Positions 45,834-57,665 of a stretch of 64,000 nt of DNA are shown here, one piece after another. How positions within the stretch are numbered: position 1 is the first letter of the stretch; every line of letters begins with the position of its first letter. The stretch lies in NCBI GenBank assembly GCA_026168455.1, contig CM047426.1, forward strand, positions 69,045,475-69,109,474, written 5' to 3'. The position numbers and the translations under genes were made by a program. The notes below the pieces were generated by a model. The model saw only the letters and a program-made list of their open reading frames with translations. It did no database searches and had not been told where the DNA came from. This DNA is from Theocolax elegans (taxonomy: Eukaryota; Arthropoda; Insecta; Hymenoptera; Cerocephalidae).

Positions 45834-47848
45834 CAAACTAAGGTTTCTCGATCTTGGTGAATAAACCATACATTTAATTAGATGGCGACGTTTCGATGAC
45901 TTTTCGTCATCCTCTTCAAGCTATACCTTTATTTACAAAGATGAATACATTTGATTAATTAACAATAATTATTAATTTAAATGTAAAAGATGATACAAAA
46001 AAGTCAACATTACAATGGTATTGTCAGTAGGCTAAAAAAACAATTTTAATTGTGATGATTATTTTTTCTATGTTTACAGTATTAATTCTAGTCAAATATT
46101 GTCACATAGTTTTGGTTAATTGAATTTTTTTGTAATAAGTACATTTTGTAAATAAAAATTTTTTTTATTATATTTGACATAATTGATAATAAAAAAGATT
46201 TTTTTTTTTAAATTGACGTAATATAAATAAAAAAAATGTTTAATTTAATTATTTACATGCACAATACATATAGAAATTTAATTTAGTAAAATTGACATAT
46301 AATTTGAATTAAAAATCGCGCCTTATATACAGGTATAGTTAGTGTTATAACACATGACTATAGTTGTATATATATGGGGTATTCCACGCGAAGTGGTCCG
46401 ATCAAAATTTTAAAATGCGCCAAATTTTGGGTACACATTGCAAATGTTTTTCAGAATACAGAAAAAAATTTTTAGGTACTGGAATTTATTAGTTCAAAAG
46501 TTATTCTAACCTCAAAAAGTGAAGTTTTTCCAGTTTTTTTCAACACCAGCTGGGTTCATCGCTATTTAACTCAAAATCTATCAACTTTTACTATAGAACA
46601 TTATATGTAACATTCGTTGCTAATTATGTCTAGAATTTATCCTTCTGGGTTAGAATTTCTAATTTCAAGGTAAATGTTAGATAAACTACATGTCAATATT
46701 CAACTTAAAAAAAATCTAACTTCGCCACAATTGATTTTTTTATCCAAAAGTCCAAAAGAAAGCATGGAGCAATACCTTTCAAATGGTCTGTAGCATTTTT
46801 ATGGCCTTCAATTCTGCAAAAAGTTATGATAATGTAAAGAAAGACAAAAAATTCACAAAAATTAACATGGTATTTCCCATTTAAATTTTTAAAAAAATTT
46901 CGTCTCTCTTTAAATTATCATAACTTTTTACAGAATTGAAGGCCATAAAAATGCTACAGATCATTTGAAAGGTATTGCTCCAACCTTTCTTTTGGACTTT
47001 TGGATAAAAAAATCAATTGTGGCGAAGTTAGATTTTTTTTAAGTTGAATATTGACATGTAGTTTATCTAACATTTACCTTGAAATTAGAAATTCGAACCC
47101 AGAAGGATAAATTCTAGACATAATTAGCAACGAATGTTACATATAATGTTCTATAGTAAAAGTTGATAGATTTTGAGTTAAATAGCGATAAACCCAGCTG
47201 GTGTTGAAAAAAACTGGAAAAAGTTCACTTTTGAGGTTAGAATAACTTTTGAACTAATAAATTCCAGTACCTAAAAATTTTTTTCTGTATTCTGAAAAAC
47301 ATTTGCAATGTGTACCCAAAATTTGGCGCATTTTAAAATTTTGATCGGACCACTTCACGTGGAATACCCCATATATATATAAACCGGCTGTGATTGAATT
47401 TAGTCTACCATCTGTGATATTTTCTTTGTGACTGCCTTTGCTCTTTTTTTCGTGTTATTAGTATTTAAGTATTTATTTTATTAGTAATGTTGAATTATGG
47501 AGCTTTCAAGGAGATAAAGGTAATCATCGCAACTATTCAGTTTCTGTGCATATAACAAAATAAAGTTCATTGGTTTTCATTATCCTTGTTTTCATTGTTA
47601 GTGCGACGACTCAGTGATACTACGATTTAAAATTTATCTTAAATACAGATTTCAATGACAAGTAGTAAGTAAAATGTTATAAATCAATAGGCTAAAAATT
47701 AAATTAATAATTATTGTTAATTAATCAAATGTATTCGTTTTTGTAAATAAAGGTATAGCCTGAAAAGGATGATGAAATGTCATCGAAACGTCGCCATCTA
47801 ATTAAATGTATGGTTTATTCACCAAGATCGAGAAACCTTAGTTTCAAA
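45834..47848. repeat. About 150-bp inverted repeats with hammerhead-like core
   Basis: Left arm about 45834-45983, right arm about 47694-47848. Read outward (left on minus, right on plus) each has 'aataaaggtatagc', then a CUGANGA-like core, a short hairpin (GATGAC...GTCATC in the left copy), GAAACGTC, and a shared 70-bp tail through 'ggtttattcaccaagatcga'. This layout resembles the hammerhead-type motifs known at the ends of Penelope-like elements. No Penelope reverse transcriptase is present. Confidence 0.5.
46376..47370. mobile_element. Fold-back element family 1, copy 3 (opposite orientation)
   Basis: Left arm 46376-46845, 56-bp loop 46846-46901, right arm 46902-47370. The loop is the reverse complement of the loops in copies 1 and 2, so it is inserted the other way round. 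Both arms carry the same variant sequence, unlike copy 2. Flanks are AT dinucleotides. Confidence 0.9.
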
Positions 47849-47881
47849 TAAAATTTGCGTGGATGACAAAATATACGTCTA

Positions 47882-48263
47882 TAAATTAATAATTGTTTAA
47901 ACATGATAAGATTCACTACAACTCCAGTCATTGAAAATGAATAGTACAATATTATATTACTCGAGTTACTAAGAAGTCCATTCTGAATATACGCAAGCCA
48001 TCATATGTGATGAATTGTTATCAATTGGTTTCTTTTACTTTTATTTGTTTGCCACAGTCTCTTGAGAGCATATATTCATGAAGTAAAATAGAAACTTTAC
48101 ATATATAAAATAGCTTGTGTATAGTCTCAATAGACTTCCCAGTGACTCCAGTATAGTGGATATAAATTAATAATTCTTTAAACATGGTAAACTTCACTAC
48201 AGCTCCAGTAATGGAAAATAAATAGCACAATTATAATATTACTCGAGTAACTGGGAAGTCCAT
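47882..48263. repeat. Diverged tandem repeat with hairpin MITE ends
   Basis: The block 'taataatt.tttaaacatg.ta' through 'ttactcgagt.act..gaagtccattc' occurs at about 47887 and 48172, 285 bp apart. In the second copy GACTTCCCAGT.ACTC (about 48132) and its complement (about 48242-48258) form inverted ends about 130 bp apart. Confidence 0.6.
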
Positions 48264-48758
48264 TCAGATTATATTAGTTTATACTTTTCAATAGAGCAAT
48301 AGTTCCACTTTCTTCTTTCTTTAAAGGACTGCAATTTTTACTTATTAACCTATTGTAAAGAGTAATTTTTATATTTTGCACTGTTCAAACAGTAATTTTA
48401 GTTGTTTAGTCGTTTAAAAGGTGTAGTTTTGGGATTTTTAACGTTACTTAAAGAGTAGTAAATTTAACAAATTACTCATTTAAGGTTCAGTTTTTACTCT
48501 TTGGGGTTAAGAGTGTGTGATGAATCTATTAATTTGACTAAATTTTCCTGAACGAAATGTCAGACCCAAATTACACACATCTACACCTTTCAACATAAAT
48601 ATTATAATTAATATATTAAATTAAAAATCTAAAAAAATTCATACAGGTAGCTTAAAACAAAAGCAAGGGCATAGCGTTTTGATCTTTTACGAAATAATAA
48701 TTTTTTTAATAATAATTGTGAGTAAACAATTTTAAGACGCTAATTATTAGTAAATAAG
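48264..48758. other. AT-rich spacer before the hAT element
   Basis: No gene recognised. Confidence 0.5.
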
Positions 48759-49703
48759 TTATAAACTAGGGCTCTTACTTTTTTTCGAAGTTCGAAGATC
48801 TCGAAGCTTCGAAGCTTCGAATTTTAAAGCTTCGTGCTAGAACACTTCGAAGGTTTAAAAAATCGAAGTTTCGAAGCTTCGAATTTCGAAAATACATATA
48901 AAATAATAAAATATTCATTAGGAACTAATAATTAGAATTATTTAATTAATTAGTAAAAAAAAATTAGATAATGCTCATTAATTAATAAATATAATTTAAT
49001 AATAAAATGAAAATTTTAATAGAAGTTGATAGTAATTTTAATTTACTATTATGATAGAGTAATAATACAAAGTACGTATAATGTATAATTTAAACAAAGT
49101 ATACTTATAATAAAGTTGAATTTCTAGAACAGAATAACATTTACTCGAGAGCAGTACGGTAAGAGCGCTGCCGGAATTATCATCGATTTTCTAATTGTTC
49201 ATACAGAAAAAAAGTAAAATGAAAAGTTGGGTGTGGGAACACTTTAAAAAGAGCGAAGATGGTAGTTATGCAGCGTGTGAGATTTGTGATCAAATCCTTA
49301 AGACCTATGGATCAACTACAACGTTAAATGATCATTTAACTAAAGTGCATCAAATTTGCCGCCCGTCCACTGTCAGTAAAAAACGACAACACAAAGAGGC
49401 TGAAAGGTAATAAAAAAACAATATTTTATATTGTTTCATATTTATTCAAGATTATTTTTTTCGTTTATTTTTCGGTTAAATTCACACTTAATAATAAACT
49501 CGCTCAAAAATAGTTTTGCTCACTGTTTTTTTATTATAATTTTACTTATCTACTTTATTAAGTTCCAGAATTATAATAGTGTTATTGTTTAGAGTTCTAG
49601 TAGTATATATTTTTCATAAGAAAAATAAATTAATTTGCGTGGCAAATGTTTGCATAAACCTTGCAATTCTTTACTAATTGTAATTATTTTTATTATATGT
49701 ATA

Positions 49704-49754
<51 letters not shown>

Positions 49755-51932
49755 TATTTAAACAGTTAATTGTCCAAGTCTATCATCTATAACATTACCG
49801 TTATTTATATCATCAAATTTATTACTATTTAATTAAGTTCAATATATTTATATATTTTTAAACAATAAATTATCGCAAACTAATATTATTAATATGATTA
49901 TTATTAATTTATTTATTAATTTGTTTGACTTCTATTTACAGATTACTTGAAAACGATTCAGAATGCTGCGAAAATTTAAATAATTCAATAGATTCACTGA
50001 CCGAATACAATTTTCAAAATGACGATTTTTTAAATACACCTAAGAAGCGTGCACGCAGAGCATCAGCTCGTTCGAAATCGGCGATACTTAGTAAAGAACG
50101 TTCGGAGATTATTACGCAATCTATAGCAAAACTAATATCTGTAAATAAGTTACCATTCAGTATTGTCTCCTCTTCTGGTTTTCAAGAATTTATGAAGGTA
50201 TTGGAACCAAATTATAACTGTCCATGCAGCGAAACAATACTTCGTCGTCTACGCATAATAGAAGAGCAAATTAAACGTAAGATTGAAAATCAACTTGATG
50301 AATGTTCTTATGTCGCTCTAGATACCGATTGTTGGACGTCAAGGTCTCAGGAAGGTTACATGAATATCAATGCTCATATCATTGATAACGAATGGAAAGC
50401 GCATACTTTTACCCTCTGTACAAATGAACTTGATGAGCGTCACACGGCAGAAAATCTTGCAGATGCTTTATTAATTGTTACTACGCAATTTAATATAGAT
50501 AATAAATTAGTAGCTATTACAAATGACAGCGCAAGTAATATTGTATTAGCAGTAAATCTCTTACCATTTGTTGATAATGACGTCACTTGTGCTGCTCATA
50601 AACTACATTTGGTCGTGCAAAATGTATTGAAAAAAGGTAGCGTATGTAACGTTTTAAACAAAGCAAGCAAAATTGTCACTCACTTTCGACACTCCGTTAT
50701 CGCTTCAAAAAGCTTGGAAAAAAAACAAGAGCAACTAGGATTGCCAAAACTAAAGTTAGTACAAAATGTTTGCACTAGGTGGAATACTACTTTAAGCATG
50801 GCAGAAAGACTAGTTAAAAATCGCAGTGCTATCTTAAATGTACTCACTGACAAATCAGTAACAAATCATAAACAAATACTATCTTTAGAAATGTTGGAAA
50901 AGGATTGGACGGTCTTAGAAATATTAGTAGATATCCTAAAACCTTTTGAAGTTGCCACTAGTCTTTTATCTGCAGGGCTTCTATCTGCAGTAAAACCCAT
51001 TATGCATGGTATAATTAACAATCATTTAACTCCTGCAATAAGCAAATACAAGGAAGAAAATTTAATTATACCTGTCATTGAACAATTAACCTTGGAGTTA
51101 GCAAGGCGATTTAATTTGGAATGGAAGACACAAAATATTGTTGAAGTGTCTGGAAAAGCCTCATTTCTCGATCCTCGGTTTAAACAAATGCTTTTTGAGA
51201 CAGAACAATATAGAATGCATATAAGAGAAGAAATTGAACGTGAATTAATAGCTTTAAATGCTGTCGAAAGTACTGCGATCGAAGTAAAAAAAGCTAGTGG
51301 ATACGATTTTATTTTTAAGCGTGCTGAAAGTGGGCAACTTACAGCAGCTGTTCAACAATTAAATATGTACAAAGCTGAAGCAGAGATTGATATGAACATG
51401 GATCCACTTGAATGGTGGCAATCGCATAAAAATAAATTTCCATTAGTAGCTCAACTGGCTAAAAAATATTTATGTATTCCCGCCAGCTCAGTAGCATCAG
51501 AAAGGGTGTTTTCAACGACTGGAAATATTGTTACGTCAAAGCGCAATTGTCTAAATTCAGAAAATGTTGCTACAGCTACATTTCTTTATCAAAACAGGAA
51601 TTATTTGTAATATTTAAGATGTTATTTTTATATTATTTGTGGTTTAAAAAGGTATTAAACCTTTGATTATTAAGGTATTATTTATATAATTTATAATGTA
51701 AATTTTCGTTAAAATTTAAATTATCTTATAAAATCTTGTTTTGCACTATTACATTTATAAAATATTTATTTTTGTTATCAGCTTTTTAAAAAGTTAATAT
51801 TTTGAAGGCTTCGAAACTTCGATCTTTCGGATCCTTCGATTCTTCGGAAACCCGAAGTCGTCTTCGTTTCTTCGAATACTTCGAAGTTTCGAGGAGACGA
51901 AGCTTCGTAAAAGTAAGAGCCCTATTATAAAC
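48759..51932 (+). mobile_element. hAT DNA transposon, apparently complete
   Basis: Identical 8-bp duplications TTATAAAC at 48759-48766 and 51925-51932 enclose TIRs TAGGGCTCTTACTTTT (48767-) and its complement (-51924). The element is 3,158 bp and contains one spliced transposase gene without stops or frameshifts. Subterminal regions at both ends carry dense CTTCGAA/CGAAG motifs (about 48785-48890 and 51805-51915), as expected for transposase-binding sites. Confidence 0.95.
49219..51610 (+). CDS. hAT transposase with BED zinc finger (two exons, 618 aa)
   Basis: Cut-and-paste transposase. The ATG at 49219 is chosen because it directly precedes the BED finger. Exon 1 is 49219-49406, donor GAAAG/GTAATA. 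The intron is 49407-49941 and contains a (TA)n run. Exon 2 is 49942-51610 after acceptor tatttacag. The joined length is 1,857 nt, in frame. The BED finger has C20, C23, H39 and H44. The catalytic region shows L-D-T-D-C-W-T-S and T-N-D-S-A-S-N-I, then the C-A-A-H signature and R-W-N-T. The C-terminal hAT dimerisation domain has D-P-L-E-W-W, Y-L-C-I-P-A-S-S-V-A-S-E-R-V-F-S. The length and order fit active hAT family members. Which residue is the catalytic Glu cannot be settled by eye. Confidence 0.9.
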
Positions 51933-52458
51933 TTCCAACGCAAACATTGTAATTTTAAATAATCAATTTAAAAATCTGGAAAATTTTGGGTATGTTGCTA
52001 AAACATTCAGACTAAGACATTTTTAAGTTTTAATAATCACAAAATATAAATAAAAAATAGATGGATTTCATTAAACAATAGATAATGTAAAAAAAAATTT
52101 TTAATAGTTTATAAGAACAATACGAAAAAATATCTCACTTCTGCGCTGAAGCGTACAAATTTTTTAGTGACTTTACAGTGCGATGGTTTTTGTTATTGGC
52201 ATTGAAAAAATTTTGCTTCCACATACTCTGATGTAAAATTTTGATTAAAAAAAAACTTTTACTCCATTTTTTTTCAGAATGTTATTGCAAATATAAACTA
52301 TGCTCAAAATATGAAAAAAGGTGAAGGGAATAGTTGCTGTTTAAATCAGTATTTTTTTAATAATACACGTTTTTTCAAAATATTGTTAATTTATCGTATA
52401 AGTAACCTTGAATCATCAAAATAACTTATATATTATAGTGTTTTTGATAAACATAAAT
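51933..52458. other. AT-rich spacer
   Basis: Nothing recognised. Confidence 0.5.
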
Positions 52459-52850
52459 GCCGCGGTGGCTCATGGGTAGAGCTCCCGACTCTCACACCGA
52501 GGGACGTGGGTTCGATCCCAGACGTGTACCTCTGAAAATTTTTTCATGTGCATTTTTCGAACACCGCGACTCAGTGGCTCGGCGTGTCACTATAATGTGA
52601 CGCCAGTTCAGGTGCGCGTGCGTTTCGTGCACTTGTCAGTGCATGAGAGGCACGGGCATCTGAACTATAGGGAACGTTAGGGACGCGAAGATGTAAAGAG
52701 GATCGCGGTGGTTCCATTGGGAGGACAGGAAACTGTAATTATTAGACTAATTACAGGTGACCGATGATATCTTCCGATGGACACAAGCACCACTGTTTCA
52801 ACTACATGTGCTTTGTTTACAGACACACCGTTGACATCTGGACATCTTCC
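52459..52850 (+). mobile_element. tRNA-derived SINE 1
   Basis: The tRNA-like head 52459-52530 has an A-box-like GGCTCATGGGTAGAGC and a B box GGTTCGATCCC (about 52509-52519), the internal promoter of RNA polymerase III. A body of about 300 bp follows. Near its end a block, GATGGACACAAGCACCACTG (52776-52795) and ATGTGCTTT, is shared with SINE 2. The 3' end merges into the minisatellite and no target duplication was identified. Confidence 0.7.
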
Positions 52851-53730
52851 GGGAAAACTACACCAATTTCGGGATTTTCTGGTTGTTTCGGAATTTTCTG
52901 CGGTATTTCGGGATTTTTATGTGGTATTTGGAATAAATTCACTAATTACGGTATTTCCTGAATATTTCGGGAATTTGTGAATTTTTCCGAAATTAGTGAG
53001 TATTTCGGGAATTTTTAGGGTATTTCAGGATACTTCACTAATAACGGGATTTATTCGATATCTATGGAATTTTTGACGTATTCCGAGAAAACTACATTAA
53101 TTTCGGGATTTTCTCGTTGTTTCGGAATTTTCTGTGGTATTTCGGGATAATTTCACTAATTACGGGATGTCCTCGATATTTCGGGAATTTCTGAGGTATG
53201 CCGGGTTAACTTCACTAATTTTAGGATTTCCTGGATATTTCTGGAATTTGAGAGTTATTTCGGGATACTTCACTAATAACGGGATTTCCTTGATATTTCG
53301 GGAAATCTTGACGTCTTCCGGGAATACTACACCAATTTCGGGATTTTCTGGTTTTTTCGTAATTTTCAGTGGTATTTCGGGATTTGTATGTGGTATTTTG
53401 GATTAAATTTACTAACTACGGGATTTCCTCGATATTTCGGGAATTTCTGAGGTATACCGGTGTAACTTCTCTAATTTTGGGAATTGCTGGATATTTCGGG
53501 AATATTTGAGTTATTTCGGGATAATTCCAGTAATTACAGGATTTCCTGGATATTTCGGGAATTTCTGAGGGATTCCGTGATAACTCCACTAATCACGGGA
53601 TTTCTTGGATATTTCGGAAATTTCTTAGTTATTTCGGGAGAACTCCATTAATTACGGGATTTACCTGGATATTCGGGAATTGCTGTAGTATTCCGGGATA
53701 ACTCAACTAATTACGGGATAAAATATTAAA
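52850..53730. repeat. About 60-bp minisatellite with TTTCGGGA motifs
   Basis: Units approximate 'acta.ttacgggatttcctg', 'gatatttcgggaatttctga', 'ggtatttcgggataa'. About 14 diverged units occur, directly after SINE 1. Confidence 0.85.
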
Positions 53731-54240
53731 AAAGAGTATTAGCACTTTTGCCAGTACTCCAATTTTCGTATATTTTTGTACCAAATTAAATTTTTATATT
53801 AGAAACATACCTATAAGTTATGTTATAAATAATTAATAATAAATAATAGTTACGTCATACATAAATAATGTTAAAATAAAGTGGTCACAGTAATACTAAC
53901 ATAGACTGAAATAGTACTGTCAGTCTAATAATTTTTAATAACTTAAATAATATATTTTAATGTAATATATATTTTAATTGATGATTCGTCCTGTTTTTTT
54001 ATCACATTCAAATATACGTTTTTACACATTTTTCATCATACTCTATTACAAAGGTATAAAATGAGTGAGGAAGGTGGATAAAAAAATTAAAATTTTATTT
54101 TTGATTTATTATCTATATATATGTCAAAATTCATCCGTTCTCCGGTGTCTGGTATCCCAAAAGTTACAAGAATTAAACGTATGTTCGGAGTAGAAGGGTT
54201 AACGCTGAATACGACAACAATTCTTCATTTATCTCACATG
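53731..54240. other. AT-rich spacer with half of a direct repeat
   Basis: A block starting 'agtggtcacagtaat' (about 53880) and including 'aatgtaata.atattttaatt' recurs at about 54678-54830. No gene. Confidence 0.5.
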
Positions 54241-54665
54241 TAATGATAGGTGCTGGAGTCACGAGGGGGGGGGGGGGGGTAAAATTAGAAAAATTTTTAA
54301 ATATTTTATAGGGGTTATCGGTATATGTGAATTAGAATATCACGGCCATTCTTTTTTATTCTAAAAAAACTCAGATGAGGTTTTTGGTTACGATGAATAG
54401 CGATATGATAATCACTCTTTATTTATCCTTCATTTATTGCTAGATGGAGGAGGGGCAAGAGGGGAGGGGACAAATAATATTAGAAAAATTCCAAAAATAA
54501 TTTAGGGGTTTCGATGCAGGTGAATAACAATATGACAACCACTCTTTTTTATCCCCTATTTTAAAGATGAAGGAAGGTGGGAGGAAGGGTCAACATTGAA
54601 TATGACAACCAGTCTTGAGGGGGGTTTAGTAGAAAAATCCCAAAAATATTTTATAGGGGTTTTCG
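54240..54665. repeat. Diverged repeat of about 115 bp with a poly-G run
   Basis: Units share 'gaata.c.atatgacaacca', 'ctctt..tttatcc', a G-rich stretch and 'ttttataggggtt.tcggt'. The first unit contains a run of 15 G (54265-54279). Confidence 0.6.
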
Positions 54666-55287
54666 GTAAAAAAAAAAGTGGTCACAGTAATCAGTACTAT
54701 TACTCCAATAAATTTTGATAACATATATAATATAATATATATAATTTAATGTAATACATATTTTATTTGACGATACGTTTTATTTTTTTTTATTACGTTT
54801 ATATAGATTTTTTTTACAAACATTTTTCTTCATCTCCTATTTCTAAGATGTAAAATGCGTGAGGAAGGTGGTTAAAAAATTTAAAATATTTTTCTTTGAT
54901 TTTTTTAATGTAATACCAAACGTAATATTAAAATAACTTTTATAATTAATATTCAATTTTTTTATTATTGTAATTGTATAATATCATTTATATTTTTTGG
55001 TTGCAATTACTTAAATTCTTTTTTATAAAAGATTTTTGAAAATAACAAAATGAATAAAATGTGGAAATAAATGTTTAAGCAAGAATTTTAATCTGAAAAA
55101 AAATTTTATAAATTCAATTATTATGTATAATTATCTGTTTGAAAATTTTAAATTCTTCATCTCCTTTCCGTGAAACATCATGAAAAAGTAATTTTTGTTG
55201 TTGAAAATATTATTCTGGTAGAAAAATAACACATTTGTTACTAGATTGATGTAGCTTCTTACAGGAAACGTGTGGAAATATTGTAAG
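54666..55287. other. AT-rich spacer
   Basis: Holds the second half of the 53.9-kb direct repeat. Otherwise nothing recognised. Confidence 0.45.
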
Positions 55288-55301
55288 TAATGATATATAT
55301 G

Positions 55302-55512
55302 AGGCCTGCGATGGCTTGGTTGGTAGGGCGTCGGGCTCGTAATCTGGAGGTCTCAGGTTCGATTCCCGGCCCCTGCCGATTGATACAAGCACCACTGGCG
55401 AATGTATTTTCAACAAGTGCTTTCTTAACAAGACATCGTATGACCTCCGTCGCTGATTAGCACCGGTTTGGGAGCATAAAAAAAGTGACGTTAAAATAAT
55501 AAAAAAAAAAAA
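55302..55512 (+). mobile_element. tRNA-derived SINE 2 with 14-bp target duplication
   Basis: Perfect direct repeats TAATGATATATATG flank it (55288-55301 and 55513-55526). The tRNA-like head has A-box-like TGGCTTGGTTGGTAGGGC and B box GGTTCGATTCC (about 55353-55363). The acceptor stem does not pair, so this is not a tRNA gene. The body has GATTGATACAAGCACCACTG (55378-55397) and AAGTGCTTT, shared with SINE 1, and an A-rich tail. It was inserted by LINE machinery. Confidence 0.9.
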
Positions 55513-55703
55513 TAATGATATATATGTGTTACTACGTATTAAAAATAAAAATTACAATTCCGTACTCCAGTGTAAGTTTTATCATGTCGATTATTTTTAA
55601 TTTTTTTTATTGTTTCAGTATTATGTAGAAATATGTTCAGTATCTATAAAATCTTGTGTAATTGACTAAGATTAAATAAGTATATACAATGTTGCAAATA
55701 TAA

Positions 55704-57650
55704 TGCGACGCTACTTTTCGTCGGGAAGAATTTAATTAGATTAAATTATAACCCGGCGGAGGTTCCGCCGTAGCGACGTTGAAAATGGCTAGATATCGCC
55801 GATTTGTATTTAATTGGGTGCCTGGCGATATTTAAATAAAAATGAATAATTACTTTACAACACTACTCGGCAACCCGGCAAATCTCCACCTCGACTCCTC
55901 GTCACAGAGGGAATCCCGACGGCTGACCACCTCGGAACCGGTGGCTTTCAGAGTAAAGGAAATTAATAAATACACTCACGAATTCAATCTTATAACCACA
56001 AATTAATTTATTGGAAAATTAAATAATATATTATAATTTCCGGCACCGACACAATATTAACGCGATCCACGACCGACTCTCACACGTGCACACACTCACT
56101 CAACTTCCGTCCGTCCGGCAAATATATATAACAATATTATATTTGAAATAATTCGGCCGCCCGTCGGGCTAACCGTAAATTTACTCGCCTAATTAGCTTG
56201 TCGCAGCTCCAAAACAACTCCACTCACACCTCGACTACAAACTCTAACGCTACTCTACTCGACTACGAAAAATGGCTACTTCGCCTCTAACTACAAAATT
56301 ACAACTCTGCGAAAATCGACTGCCTCGTCGGACGATCGGGTAGCGAATCACGTCTGTCTCCTCGGACGATCAGGTAGCGAATCCTCGAGACCGGCTTCTT
56401 CATCCGGCTCGCGGCGTGGCTTTATCCCCAAAATTAAGGATTTTCCTCCCCACCCTATCGCTATCCTTCTCTAACTTACTCTACTCCTTATATACCGGCG
56501 TTGATTAGGGTGGTTGATTGCGTGATCGATACGCGTAGTCAGCCTTGATCTTATTTCCGTCAAGGCCGATTACCCAATAATAGTGGTTTACGTCACCACC
56601 AACCTGTTCATTATTGGGTCGACCACGCAACCAATCATCCCCGACACTCGGAAGGCGCGCATTACAAATAATGAATTACCGGGTATGTAATTAATACTAA
56701 CTACTCCCGACACACTCACACAACAATTAATATTTAATTTCCGCACTATTTACAACTATATACATACTTTAAAATTATTAAAAATCGCCCCAAACTCTAC
56801 CGACGGATTTCCATATTTTTCTTCCTTTAATCAACAACGCTATCTAGCTAAATTAATTAATATAGTATTATATACGTGCGCGCGCTATATACAATAGTAT
56901 ATACGCATACATAGGTGTGCGCGCACCGTATATATCTATATATATCCATTCTAATATGCCGCGGTATACCGTATAAATTAGGTATACCGCGACTCCTACT
57001 CTACTCGCGCTCCCCTCGCTCCGCGCGCTCCCACCCATAGTCCCACTACGGTCGCTCACTCGAGCATCTTCGCGCGCGCAACACTCTCGCTGCTCGAGTG
57101 ATCCCCCCTTCCCGCGCACCACGCCTAGTGCCGCACGAGCGTCGCCGTCGGTGCCGCGTTCCCCGGTATACGGGTGTAAGGTGGGGGAGCACCCTGGCTC
57201 TCCCGACTACTAGCACGCAGTTCGGGCGTGCGCGCACCCATGCGCCATCTCAGCCGTCGTCGTCTGCTGAGCACGTGTGACGGTTGAGGTTAGGACGCCG
57301 CCTAACCTCCCGTCTTGTTGTCATCAGCAGCGGATACGCCAGGTATCGTGAGACGACCTGGGCTCGGTCCTTGGCTCACGATACCTCTCGGCCGTGGTCT
57401 GGGTCGTAGTCCGCGTACTACCGTCGGGTATCGGTCGCGTCGTTCGTCGGCTCTGACTCTACAACATACCCATACCGTGGGTATCAATGTTTATTTTTAA
57501 AGTGCATCGGTGCACTTCGGTCCACCTGCGAGGGATTCGCTACCTGCGACGCGATCGCGAGCTAATATAAGTTAACTGTATGCATGCACATGACTTGTAA
57601 ATACAAGCCAGGTGCATATACTTGTACGTTGTATGTTTTACAACGTCACA
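55704..57650 (-). repeat. Element C 3' LTR (1,947 bp)
   Basis: On the minus strand it begins TGTGACG and ends CGTCGCA. It matches the right-hand LTR for the 767 bp available there, apart from about seven substitutions and an extra 34-bp unit (56349-56382) that duplicates the neighbouring 'cggacgatc.ggtagcgaatc' block. Its U3 part is GC-rich at 56.95-57.5 kb. Confidence 0.9.
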
Positions 57651-57665
57651 AACAGCCCCCTCCTA
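57651..57665 (-). promoter_or_regulatory. Element C polypurine tract
   Basis: On the minus strand AGGAGGGGGCTGTT directly precedes the 3' LTR. Confidence 0.75.

Noticed and set aside
46846..46901. Inversion of the palindrome loop as a special recombination product
   Set aside because: The whole element inserted in the opposite orientation explains it more simply.
52459..52530. tRNA gene
   Set aside because: A and B boxes are present but the acceptor stem does not close and a SINE body follows.
55303..55376. tRNA gene
   Set aside because: Acceptor arms do not pair, and 14-bp target duplications enclose a longer unit with an A-rich tail: a SINE.
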